Below, in pieces: positions 1 through 5,361 of a stretch of DNA of 5,361 bases (its first letter is position 1; every line of letters begins with the position of its first letter). This stretch comes from Bacteroidota bacterium. GTDB taxonomy: Bacteria > Bacteroidota > Ignavibacteria > UBA10030 > UBA6906. Both the position numbers and the translations under genes were made by a program. Below the pieces are notes generated by a model. That model ran no database searches and was not told where the DNA came from. It saw only the letters and a list, made by a program, of their open reading frames with translations. Location: positions 1 to 5,361 of the forward strand of contig JAGDMJ010000261.1 in the NCBI GenBank assembly GCA_017860555.1, given 5' to 3'.

Positions 1-959
1 ACCGAATCGGAGAAGACCCGAAAGCCGCAGTTCTCCACAAGCGAATTGACGCACCGGAGCTTCATGCCAAAGCGCGTATCAGGCTTGTCGGAACCGTACG
101 TCTCCATGGCTTCCTTGTAGGTCATGCGGGGGAGCGGCAGAGCAATGTCCAGCCCTTTAATCTCCTTGAATAGGACGCGCATAAGTCCTTCGGCAACATC
201 CTGGATATCGGATTCATCGATAAATGACATCTCAACATCGATCTGCGTGAACTCCGGCTGTCTGTCCGCACGCAGGTCCTCATCGCGGAAGCACTTCACT
301 ATCTGTACATACCGGTCAAAACCGGCCACCATCAAGATCTGCTTGTACGTCTGCGGAGACTGCGGGAGCGCGTAGAATTTCCCATGCTGTACCCTGCTGG
401 GGACCAGGTAGTCTCGTGCCCCTTCCGGCGTACTCTTCATGAGAACAGGGGTTTCCACCTCCAGAAAGCCCAGCTCATCAAAAAACTTATGCGTGAGTTG
501 GTACATCCGGTGGCGGACTTCGAAGTTCCTCATCAGCGACTTTCGCCGGAGGTCCAGATAGCGGTATTTCAGCCGAATGTCCTCGTTTGCCTCCGTGTCG
601 TCGTCGATCTGGAACGGGGGAGTGTCCGCCTTGTTGAGCACCGTGACGTTCATCGCCAGCACATCGATCTCACCCGTAGCCAGGTCCGGATTCACCGTCC
701 CCTCTGGGCGTGTTTCGACGACGCCTGTGACGGAAATAACATACTCACTTCGCAGGTCTTTTGCGGCCTGGTGCGCGTTCGGCTCCTTTTCAGGGCGGAA
801 GACGATTTGTGTAATGCCGTACCGATCTCGGAGGTCGATAAAGATAACGCCCCCCAGATCGCGTCTGGTATCGACCCAGCCATTCAACGTTACGCTGTTC
901 CCGACGTCGGAAGTGCGCAGCTGGCCGCAGGTATGGGTGCGTCTCTCAAAGGAAGACAA
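1..959 (-). CDS. aspS: Aspartyl-tRNA synthetase, N-terminal 319 residues (3' end beyond window)
   Basis: Class II aminoacyl-tRNA synthetase that charges tRNA(Asp) with aspartate in the cytoplasm. Seen: residues about 7-110 form the anticodon-binding OB fold (THTCGQLR, GWVDTRRDLGG, FIDLRDRYG). The catalytic domain follows, with KYRYLDLRR at 131-139, motif 1 around 146-172, TPEGARDYLVPSR at 177-189, the aspartate-site QSPQ at 200-203 with K206, and motif 2 CFRDEDLRADRQPEFTQ at 223-239. YGSDKPD (288-294) leads into the bacterial GAD insert, where the window ends; the family is about 590 residues, so roughly 45% is missing, including motif 3. The start is TTG at 959-957, because it follows GGAGAA by a good distance, matches the usual N-terminus, and no ATG lies near. 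The residue after RRD is Leu35 (as in tRNA(Asp)-specific enzymes), but Gly87 in RPEG resembles non-discriminating enzymes. The gene is intact as far as visible and diverges from the HEAT-cyclophilin gene. Confidence 0.98.
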   Translation of the reverse strand, partial: MSSFERRTHTCGQLRTSDVGNSVTLNGWVDTRRDLGGVIFIDLRDRYGITQIVFRPEKEPNAHQAAKDLRSEYVISVTGVVETRPEGTVNPDLATGEIDVLAMNVTVLNKADTPPFQIDDDTEANEDIRLKYRYLDLRRKSLMRNFEVRHRMYQLTHKFFDELGFLEVETPVLMKSTPEGARDYLVPSRVQHGKFYALPQSPQTYKQILMVAGFDRYVQIVKCFRDEDLRADRQPEFTQIDVEMSFIDESDIQDVAEGLMRVLFKEIKGLDIALPLPRMTYKEAMETYGSDKPDTRFGMKLRCVNSLVENCGFRVFSDS

Positions 960-965
960 AGAGGC

Positions 966-971
966 TTCTCC
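966..971 (-). promoter_or_regulatory. Ribosome binding site of aspS that decides the TTG start
   Basis: Read on the minus strand, GGAGAA at 971-966 lies 6-8 nt before the TTG at 959. The first residues from that TTG (MSSFERRTHTCGQL) line up with the usual bacterial AspRS N-terminus. No ATG or GTG in the same frame lies within the preceding 45 bases, so TTG is the best start. Confidence 0.8.
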
Positions 972-998
972 AAAAAGTGAACAGTTGTATAAACACTC

Positions 999-1026
999 AA
1001 TATAGAAAAAAAACAGAGAGTATCAA
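999..1026 (-). promoter_or_regulatory. Promoter of aspS (sigma-70-like)
   Basis: On the minus strand TTGATA (1026-1021) is followed after 16 bases by TATATT (1004-999). Each box matches the sigma-70 consensus at five of six positions, and the spacer is T-rich. Transcription would begin near 992, giving a leader of about 33 nt before the TTG start. The same bases also read TTTG (1027-1024), 19 nt, TATATTG (1004-998), which resembles the Bacteroidota -33/-7 type, so the sigma class is open. The 5-3-5 inverted repeat AACCA-GAT-TGGTT (1026-1038) abuts the -35 box and could bind a regulator; that is speculative. Confidence 0.6.
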
Positions 1027-1163
1027 ACCAGATTGGTTCGAGGACTCGGGCGTATGCCGTTCTGCCACTGTCGAATATATGCGATTTCCAACAGGCGTGA
1101 TGGGATACGTTCCCCATACCCATGGTCGGAGGCCAGGAATTGGCAGGCTGCCTCCCAAGCAAG

Positions 1164-1193
1164 TTGCCGATCAACCTCGATTTGAATACCTTG
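1164..1193 (+). promoter_or_regulatory. Weak candidate promoter of the HEAT-cyclophilin gene
   Basis: TTG at 1164-1166 is followed after 20 nt by TACCTTG at 1187-1193, in the style of the Bacteroidota TTTG/TAnnTTTG promoter but with mismatches in both boxes. As a sigma-70 promoter it is poor (TTGCCG, then ATACCT). It is listed because the two minus-strand promoter regions of this window show similar TANNTTG boxes and because the gene needs a promoter between 960 and 1224. No Shine-Dalgarno sequence is visible between it and the ATG. Confidence 0.2.
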
Positions 1194-1224
1194 GTGGCAA
1201 ACCCTTCACACCATTGACGCCTTC

Positions 1225-3288
1225 ATGAATACTCTCTGGTTGTTGTTTCTCCTGTTGCTTCCCCCCGGGAGCCCTGGCGCATCGGAACCCCCACGGTCTG
1301 AAAAGATCCGGACCCTGTTGATGCTGCAAGATCAAAGGCTCGGAGCCGATCCACGACTGGTCAGCCTGCTCACTGACAGTGATGCCGCCGTCCGGGAACG
1401 CGCGGTTCTTGCTTGTGGGAGCATCCAGGATACTCTTCTGCTCCCCGCCTTGCTGGAGCGGTTACAGGACGATGCGTCTTCTGTCCGGGAGGCCGCCGCC
1501 TTTTCCATCGGTCAGACGGGAACTCTTCTCTCTGCATCCGGGAAAGCCGCGCTGGAAAGAAAATGCCTCGGGCTCTGCACCTCAAGGATCACCCCGACCC
1601 GCCTCATTGAGGAAATGGGCAAGTTTGGTTCCGATGAGGGACTCTCCGAATTGCTCACGACTCTTGATTCAACGGTGTCAGGCCCCCGCAGAGAAGCCTT
1701 GATTATGGGCATGGCACGCTACGCAATCAGGGGAATCGCGACCGACCGCGCCCTTCATTTCCTGATGCAATTTGCCAGCCAACCCTCAGACGCGACATGG
1801 CAAATGGCGTATGCAATGCAGCGTATGGCGCCCAAGGTGAAACCTGAACCCCGGATCGCTGTCGCTCTCGGACGCCATCAGGACCCGCTCGTCCGGATGA
1901 ACGCCGCGACACTCATGGGGAAGATCGGGGATACGCTAAACATAGCGGGCACACTTGGGCAGCTTTCCTCTCAGGACGCTGATTGGAGAGTGCGGGCCAA
2001 CGCTCTCAAGGCGATCGGGACCCTCGGACCTCACCTTGCTCCAATCGTTCTGAATGCATTCGTGAGAGCCTTCACTGACAGCAACGAACATGTCGCGCTT
2101 TCTTCACTCGGGGCTCTTGCAGAGATGCTGAAGGACCGGGGAATGATCCCGCTGGCTGCAGACAGCATCCTGTGGAGAATGGCGGAAAACAGCACCCGCC
2201 AGGTTTCGGGTCGCCTGCAGACTGAGGCGTTCACTGCTGTGGCCAGGATTTTACGTTCGAAAGCCTATGATCGGCTTTCACGCATCCAGTTGCCAAATGA
2301 ATGGGTCCGCGCACGCCATGTTATCGCTCTGGGAATGACAGGAGATTCTCTCGCCCTCCCAATGATCCAGGAGAGCCTCAGGCACAACAGCCCGCGCGTG
2401 GTATCCGCGGGCCTCGAAGGGCTTCAAAATCTCGGCTTGCTGAATCCTGGGAATTCCCGCATCGTGCGTTCCGTGACGAACAGTGCGATTGGAGCTCTCG
2501 ATAGCAGGGACATTTCGGTTCTGAGCACTGCAGCTTCCCTCCTGGCCGATTCTCTCTTCAGAACCCGCGAGGCCGTTCCTCCTCTCCTTGATGCGCTGGA
2601 GCAAATGCAGGAGCCGGAGGACGTTGAGGCCATGCAGCAGATAATCCAAACGCTCGGCTCGCTCCGTGACAGGCGCGCGACAGACGCCCTCATTCGCAAG
2701 CTTTCCAGTACTGATCGAACAGTGGCGCAGATGGCGGCTGATGCGCTCCAGGCAATTACCGGCCGGTCCTACCTTCAAGGGATTCGCGTCACGGAAAGGC
2801 CCGCAACCGGCGCCGCTGACACGGTTGTGCTCGTCGGCGGTCCTGATACGGTAGTTGTTCGCATGCGAACGTCGGCAGGAACGGTCGTGCTCGAACTCTA
2901 CCCGGTGGTCGCTCCGTTTACCGTTGCGAGCTTCCTGAAGCTGGCGTCACAAAGATTCTTTGACGGGATCACGTTTCATCGCGTCGTCCCGAATTTTGTG
3001 GTGCAGGGAGGAGATCCGCGTGGTGACGGCTGGGGAGGGCCGGGTTACTCTATCCGCTCCGAATTCTCCCTGCTGCGATATGAGCGCGGCATGATCGGAA
3101 TGGCGAGCGCGGGGAAGGATACCGAAGGATCTCAGTTTTTCATCACCCACTCCCCCCAACCACACCTGGATGGGCGCTACACCATTTTCGGAAGAGTTCG
3201 AACAGGCATGGAGGTTGTGGATCGAATCCAGGTCGGCGACATAATCACTCATGTCGACGTGGAGACTCCCGCAAAGGTCGCCAAGTGA
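1225..3288 (+). CDS. Exported HEAT-repeat protein with C-terminal cyclophilin-type peptidyl-prolyl isomerase domain
   Basis: Probable envelope folding factor: cyclophilins catalyse cis-trans isomerisation of X-Pro bonds, and HEAT arrays are protein-binding solenoids. Seen: residues 1-19 are a hydrophobic leader (LWLLFLLLLPP) ending near PGA/SE, with no Lys/Arg at its N-terminus and no lipobox Cys. HEAT-like repeats fill about 25-510; clear units include DSDAAVRERAV (51), DDASSVREAA (82), QDPLVRMNAA (219), DADWRVRANAL (251), NSPRVVSAGL (388) and STDRTVAQMAA (495). A linker (about 511-540) leads to a cyclophilin domain at 541-687. Aligned by eye to human CypA, Arg55, Phe60, Gln63, Gln111 and Phe113 are kept as R586, F591, Q594, Q637 and F639. 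CypA Trp121 is His647 and His126 is Tyr652, so activity is likely but cyclosporin binding probably weak. ATG 1225 is chosen because an in-frame stop lies about 40 bases upstream; no Shine-Dalgarno precedes it. The HEAT partner is unknown. Confidence 0.93.
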   Translation: MNTLWLLFLLLLPPGSPGASEPPRSEKIRTLLMLQDQRLGADPRLVSLLTDSDAAVRERAVLACGSIQDTLLLPALLERLQDDASSVREAAAFSIGQTGTLLSASGKAALERKCLGLCTSRITPTRLIEEMGKFGSDEGLSELLTTLDSTVSGPRREALIMGMARYAIRGIATDRALHFLMQFASQPSDATWQMAYAMQRMAPKVKPEPRIAVALGRHQDPLVRMNAATLMGKIGDTLNIAGTLGQLSSQDADWRVRANALKAIGTLGPHLAPIVLNAFVRAFTDSNEHVALSSLGALAEMLKDRGMIPLAADSILWRMAENSTRQVSGRLQTEAFTAVARILRSKAYDRLSRIQLPNEWVRARHVIALGMTGDSLALPMIQESLRHNSPRVVSAGLEGLQNLGLLNPGNSRIVRSVTNSAIGALDSRDISVLSTAASLLADSLFRTREAVPPLLDALEQMQEPEDVEAMQQIIQTLGSLRDRRATDALIRKLSSTDRTVAQMAADALQAITGRSYLQGIRVTERPATGAADTVVLVGGPDTVVVRMRTSAGTVVLELYPVVAPFTVASFLKLASQRFFDGITFHRVVPNFVVQGGDPRGDGWGGPGYSIRSEFSLLRYERGMIGMASAGKDTEGSQFFITHSPQPHLDGRYTIFGRVRTGMEVVDRIQVGDIITHVDVETPAKVAK

Positions 3289-3364
3289 GCCACCGAACGA
3301 ATTCGGGCTGCGCTTCGTGTCTGCCTGTGTTCGCTTCTCGCTGCCCGGGGGTCTGCAGGCCGCT

Positions 3365-3397
3365 CGTCCGGCGCTACTCCGGAAGCGCTTACGGACG
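3365..3397. terminator. Hairpin between convergent genes, possible bidirectional terminator
   Basis: CGTCCG-GCGCT, an 8-nt loop (ACTCCGGA), AGCGC, a 3-nt bulge (TTA) and CGGACG form an 11-bp GC-rich stem about 75 bases after the HEAT-cyclophilin stop and about 75 bases after the stop of the membrane-protein gene on the other strand. No run of T follows on either strand, so it is not a standard intrinsic terminator. It could still act as a transcript-end structure for both genes. The rest of 3289-3472 shows nothing I can name. Confidence 0.35.
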
Positions 3398-3472
3398 GAC
3401 TCATCCTGCGTCGGAACGGTGGTGTCTAGAACCCCGGAGCAGGACCATTCCCTGGACAGGGCCCGCTGGCTC

Positions 3473-4957
3473 TCACCTGCCTGACGTCGACGAATGCGCC
3501 GTTGCTCGCAACTGCTCCTCATGAGCTGACAGCGTTTGCAGCGCCGCATGAGAAGACCAGTTCCAGGAGCGCCAATCTCTTGCTTCAAGGCGTTGTTTCC
3601 GTTGGAGGAGATTGTGCGCCACGGCAATTCTACTCTCCCGGTCGAGCGTTGGCAAACCTTCCATCAGTGCCGGGACCGCATCGTCACTGAGTTGTGAAAG
3701 GTATCGAGTGTCGATCGACTTCCCTTCGTTCGCGCGTTGTATGTTGGTACGCGCGATCAGATCGTCCGGGTTGAGAACCAGCAGGATCAGGATGGTGATG
3801 AACGCACCTCCGACAGCCCCGATGGCGAACCGGGAACGTCGCCCTGCAAGCACAGTCAGTCCATACCAGACCAGGACCAGAGCCATCCAACCCATGAAAG
3901 CCACGGTGTAGATCCGCGATTCCGTGAGCCCGTATTCCTGCTGATAGAGGAGCATGCGTTGGAGCGCAGATGCGATGACTGCGAACAGCAGGACGATCTG
4001 AGTGGCCGTGAGGATCCTGAAGATCCGCACGTGGGCGGGATTCTCCTTTCGGAGCAGCCAATCCAGAGCCAGCAGGAGCGGGAGGACAATGGCGACCACC
4101 GTCGTGAGTTCGAAGAATCCACGGCGCGCATAGTCGGCATAGGTCATGGATGGCGTGACCAGCACGAGGTCCGCGCCTCCGAAGAGGTAGCGGAACTGCA
4201 CGGCGATGAACAGGCCGAACAGCAGTATGGAAGAGCCGAGGACAATTCCCACTTCGGTCATGCCGAGGCTGAAGATTTTTCTTTCGGCATACGGGAATGG
4301 GGCTGGCTTTGCGATGAATGTCCCCCGGAGAAATCCTGCAATCCCCCACGTTATGAACCCGGTGAAGAAGATGTGCTTCATGATCCAGGCCAGATCAATG
4401 TCGAACACTTCATAGACCAGGCTCTTGAAGACGGCATCGGCCCCCACGAAGAGCGCGCCTATCACAAGGATGACAGGCCCCGCGATCGCGAGTCCCCTGA
4501 CCACGTCCACCATCCTCGAGGCCCGGCCGGCCTTCATTTCCTCCCAGCGGATGTCCGAGAAAACGAGCATCGGCAATCCTATCGCCGCGTGGAAGACGCT
4601 TGCGACAGCCGCATGTCCACACTCGAGCATGCCCAAAGCCTCCAGGCGCGTTTGATTTCCCCGAAGTGTTGTCAGAATCCCGGCGCCCGCGGCGGCGAGG
4701 AATGCGTACGCCTGGACCGCTTCGGAGTCGCGCCAGAGGAACGCGCCTGCCATCACGATCGCGGCGGCTGTCATCCATTTCCATCCTTGCGCGAGTTCCA
4801 CCCGGGCCAGGTGTTGCAGCACCCAGACGGCGCAGGCCACGCCGCAGATCCAGAGGAACATCCCGAGGCCTGAAGCCACGTCGCGGACGATCACATCGGC
4901 GATCACCCCAAGGCAAAGAGAAACGAAGAGCACAACTACCGCAATCGTACGTTTCAT
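3473..4957 (-). CDS. Polytopic inner-membrane protein of the DUF4173/DUF4153 type
   Basis: Membrane protein of unknown function, 494 residues. Seen: about 11-12 hydrophobic segments (roughly 5-22, 29-48, 61-76, 82-97, 117-133, 153-176, 191-210, 234-255, 283-301, 313-333, 349-371, 377-396), then a soluble tail of about 95 residues. Family-like stretches, recognised from memory, are GALFVGADAVF (167-177), the block from FRYLFGGADL to YARRGFFEL (255-284), NPDDLIARTN (396-405) and DWRSWNWS (461-468). The start is ATG 4957, not the TTG 54 bases upstream, because AGGGGAGGA sits just before the ATG and the next residues form the first membrane helix. It lies 65 bp after the winged-helix regulator on the same strand, with a palindrome between, so it is probably co-transcribed with or controlled by that regulator. 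No catalytic motif is evident. The last 25 residues are charged and polar and look poorly conserved. Family assignment is fairly sure; function is not known. Confidence 0.88.
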   Translation of the reverse strand: MKRTIAVVVLFVSLCLGVIADVIVRDVASGLGMFLWICGVACAVWVLQHLARVELAQGWKWMTAAAIVMAGAFLWRDSEAVQAYAFLAAAGAGILTTLRGNQTRLEALGMLECGHAAVASVFHAAIGLPMLVFSDIRWEEMKAGRASRMVDVVRGLAIAGPVILVIGALFVGADAVFKSLVYEVFDIDLAWIMKHIFFTGFITWGIAGFLRGTFIAKPAPFPYAERKIFSLGMTEVGIVLGSSILLFGLFIAVQFRYLFGGADLVLVTPSMTYADYARRGFFELTTVVAIVLPLLLALDWLLRKENPAHVRIFRILTATQIVLLFAVIASALQRMLLYQQEYGLTESRIYTVAFMGWMALVLVWYGLTVLAGRRSRFAIGAVGGAFITILILLVLNPDDLIARTNIQRANEGKSIDTRYLSQLSDDAVPALMEGLPTLDRESRIAVAHNLLQRKQRLEARDWRSWNWSSHAALQTLSAHEEQLRATAHSSTSGR

Positions 4958-4960
4958 GGA

Positions 4961-4969
4961 TCCTCCCCT
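4961..4969 (-). promoter_or_regulatory. Strong ribosome binding site of the DUF4173-type gene
   Basis: On the minus strand AGGGGAGGA (4969-4961) lies 3 nt before ATG 4957, with its GGAGG core 4 nt away. It fixes the start at 4957 and excludes the longer version beginning at TTG 5011, whose first 18 residues would be translated operator and Shine-Dalgarno sequence. Confidence 0.85.
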
Positions 4970-4983
4970 GATTAGCAATGAAT

Positions 4984-5005
4984 CAAAGTACTTTGTAGTA
5001 CAAAG
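4984..5005. promoter_or_regulatory. Compound palindrome, probable operator in the regulator/membrane-protein gap
   Basis: Two overlapping palindromes: CAAAGTACTTTG (4984-4995, perfect, 12 bp) and CTTTGTAGTACAAAG (4991-5005, 7-1-7). On the minus strand this is CTTTG-5 nt-CAAAG-2 nt-CTTTG, three copies of one half-site in alternating orientation. It lies after the winged-helix gene and 26 bp before the membrane-protein start, where a dimeric regulator could control that gene. On the minus strand TTTG (5012-5009), 18 nt, TACTTTG (4990-4984) also resembles a Bacteroidota-type promoter, which would place the operator across it. Which protein binds is inferred, not shown. Confidence 0.55.
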
Positions 5006-5022
5006 CCGCAAAACAAAAAAAA

Positions 5023-5325
5023 TCAGCGCCTGCCCGCCTGGATCAACCGTTCAAGCGCGTCCACATGCTCCTCAAACGCTGCCCGTCCGCCTCTGGTCGC
5101 CGCGTACGTCGTCTGCGGCTTCTTCCCGACGAAGCGCTTCTGGACGCGGACATACCCCTCCCTCTCGAGGACCGCCATGTGGGTCGCCAGGTTTCCGTCC
5201 GTCACGCGCAGGAGATCCTTGAGGGAATTGAAATCCATGGAGTCGTTCACCATGAGAACCGACATTGCCGCCAGCCGGACGCGGCTTTCCAGGGCCTTGC
5301 TCAGATTGTCGAGCAGGGCTTTCAC
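5023..5325 (-). CDS. Small winged-helix transcriptional regulator (HTH_34-like)
   Basis: DNA-binding protein of 100 residues, probably dimeric, of the MarR/ArsR-like winged-helix group often annotated as Pfam HTH_34 (PF13601). Seen: an N-terminal helix (LDNLSKALESRVRLAAMSVLM, 5-25), a second helix (DFNSLKDLLRV, 31-41), the recognition helix (TDGNLATHMAVLEREGYV, 42-59), a basic wing (RVQKRFVGKKPQTTYAATRGG, 60-80) and a C-terminal helix (81-97) suited to dimerisation. No sensor domain or metal-binding cysteine pattern is visible, and there is no Cys at all. GTG 5325 is chosen because the usual family N-terminus begins there and it overlaps the upstream stop codon (GTGA), suggesting translational coupling; the Shine-Dalgarno is weak (GGA 11 nt away). 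From memory, such regulators are often encoded next to DUF4153/DUF4173 membrane proteins, as here. It may bind the palindrome just downstream of its own gene. Signal and regulon are unknown. Confidence 0.88.
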   Translation of the reverse strand: MKALLDNLSKALESRVRLAAMSVLMVNDSMDFNSLKDLLRVTDGNLATHMAVLEREGYVRVQKRFVGKKPQTTYAATRGGRAAFEEHVDALERLIQAGRR

Positions 5326-5361
5326 TTTTCGTATTTCCGATACATCGCGACGCCATAGATG
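5322..5361 (-). CDS. C-terminal 12 codons of an unidentified upstream gene (partial)
   Basis: On the minus strand an open frame entering from the window edge ends in IYGVAMYRKYEK and TGA (5324-5322). The stop overlaps the GTG start of the winged-helix regulator by 3 bases (GTGA), the arrangement expected of operon neighbours. A short hydrophobic stretch followed by a basic tail could be the end of a membrane protein, but 12 residues cannot identify it. The main evidence is the stop/start overlap. The alternative is that these bases are only the untranslated leader of the regulator gene. Confidence 0.45.
   Translation of the reverse strand, partial: IYGVAMYRKYEK

Noticed and set aside
384..1005. 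Two plus-strand open frames of 142 and 198 codons
   Set aside because: Both are antisense to the highly conserved AspRS sequence and show no recognisable motif.
1124..1212. tRNA-Gly(CCC)-like stretch (CTGCCTCCCAAGC, then GATTTGAATACC)
   Set aside because: The anticodon loop resembles tRNA-Gly, but the anticodon stem keeps only three pairs, the T-arm cannot pair and no acceptor stem can be built. Probably coincidence, or at most a remnant.
977..1228. 83-codon plus-strand frame ending in an ATGA overlap with the HEAT-cyclophilin start
   Set aside because: The overlap is suggestive of coupling, but its GTG start lies inside the aspS leader, no ribosome binding site precedes it and the translation has no family resemblance. 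A chance overlap is more likely.
2947..3627. 226-codon open frame on the minus strand
   Set aside because: It spans the antisense of the conserved cyclophilin domain and overlaps the end of the membrane-protein gene in another frame. The composition is not protein-like.
3737..4873. 378-codon open frame on the plus strand
   Set aside because: It is antisense to the membrane-protein gene, very rich in D/E/R/H/Q/P without domain patterns, and lacks a ribosome binding site. The minus-strand frame has family motifs and membrane helices.
4958..5011. Longer start (TTG 5011) for the membrane-protein gene
   Set aside because: It would translate the palindrome and the Shine-Dalgarno sequence. ATG 4957 has an excellent ribosome binding site and begins the first membrane helix.
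5009..5030. Run of eight T after the winged-helix stop codon as an intrinsic terminator
   Set aside because: The sequence just before it (GGCGGGCAGGCGC) is a direct, not inverted, repeat, so no stem precedes the T-tract.

Overview
The window reads as ordinary bacterial chromosome of moderately high GC, with long intact genes and no insertion sequence, CRISPR array or phage gene. The taxon cannot be fixed from the sequence. The AspRS (stretches such as RYGITQIVF, QSPQTYKQILM and EMSF) and the exported HEAT-repeat/cyclophilin fusion make me lean towards the Bacteroidota/Ignavibacteria-like (FCB) part of the tree; this is inference from remembered family sequences. Three upstream regions carry a TANNTTG box preceded by TTTG or TTG at 18-20 nt, which loosely recalls the Bacteroidota promoter. 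One of them can equally be read as a good sigma-70 promoter.

Layout: (1) 1-959, minus strand, is the N-terminal 319 residues of aspartyl-tRNA synthetase (aspS), cut by the window edge, with a TTG start, a good ribosome binding site and a clear promoter. (2) 960-1224 is a divergent intergenic region. It holds the aspS promoter, a small inverted repeat, a GC-rich hairpin and a start-less 60-codon open frame of unknown meaning. (3) 1225-3288, plus strand, is a 687-residue exported protein made of HEAT-like repeats followed by a C-terminal cyclophilin peptidyl-prolyl isomerase domain. (4) 3289-3472 is a convergent intergenic region with one strong hairpin. (5) 3473-5361, minus strand, is an apparent operon. 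In transcription order it contains the last 12 codons of an unidentified gene, a 100-residue winged-helix regulator whose GTG start overlaps the upstream stop (GTGA), a 65-bp gap with a compound palindrome built from CTTTG half-sites, and a 494-residue polytopic membrane protein of the DUF4173/DUF4153 type.

How they work together: aspS is housekeeping and appears unrelated to its neighbours. The HEAT-cyclophilin protein probably acts in the cell envelope as a folding factor or scaffold. The regulator and the membrane protein look like a functional pair: a small MarR/ArsR-like DNA-binding protein next to a membrane protein of unknown function, with an operator-like palindrome between them. That pair and its palindrome are the least characterised part of the window. 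I see no convincing evidence for a wholly new multi-gene system.
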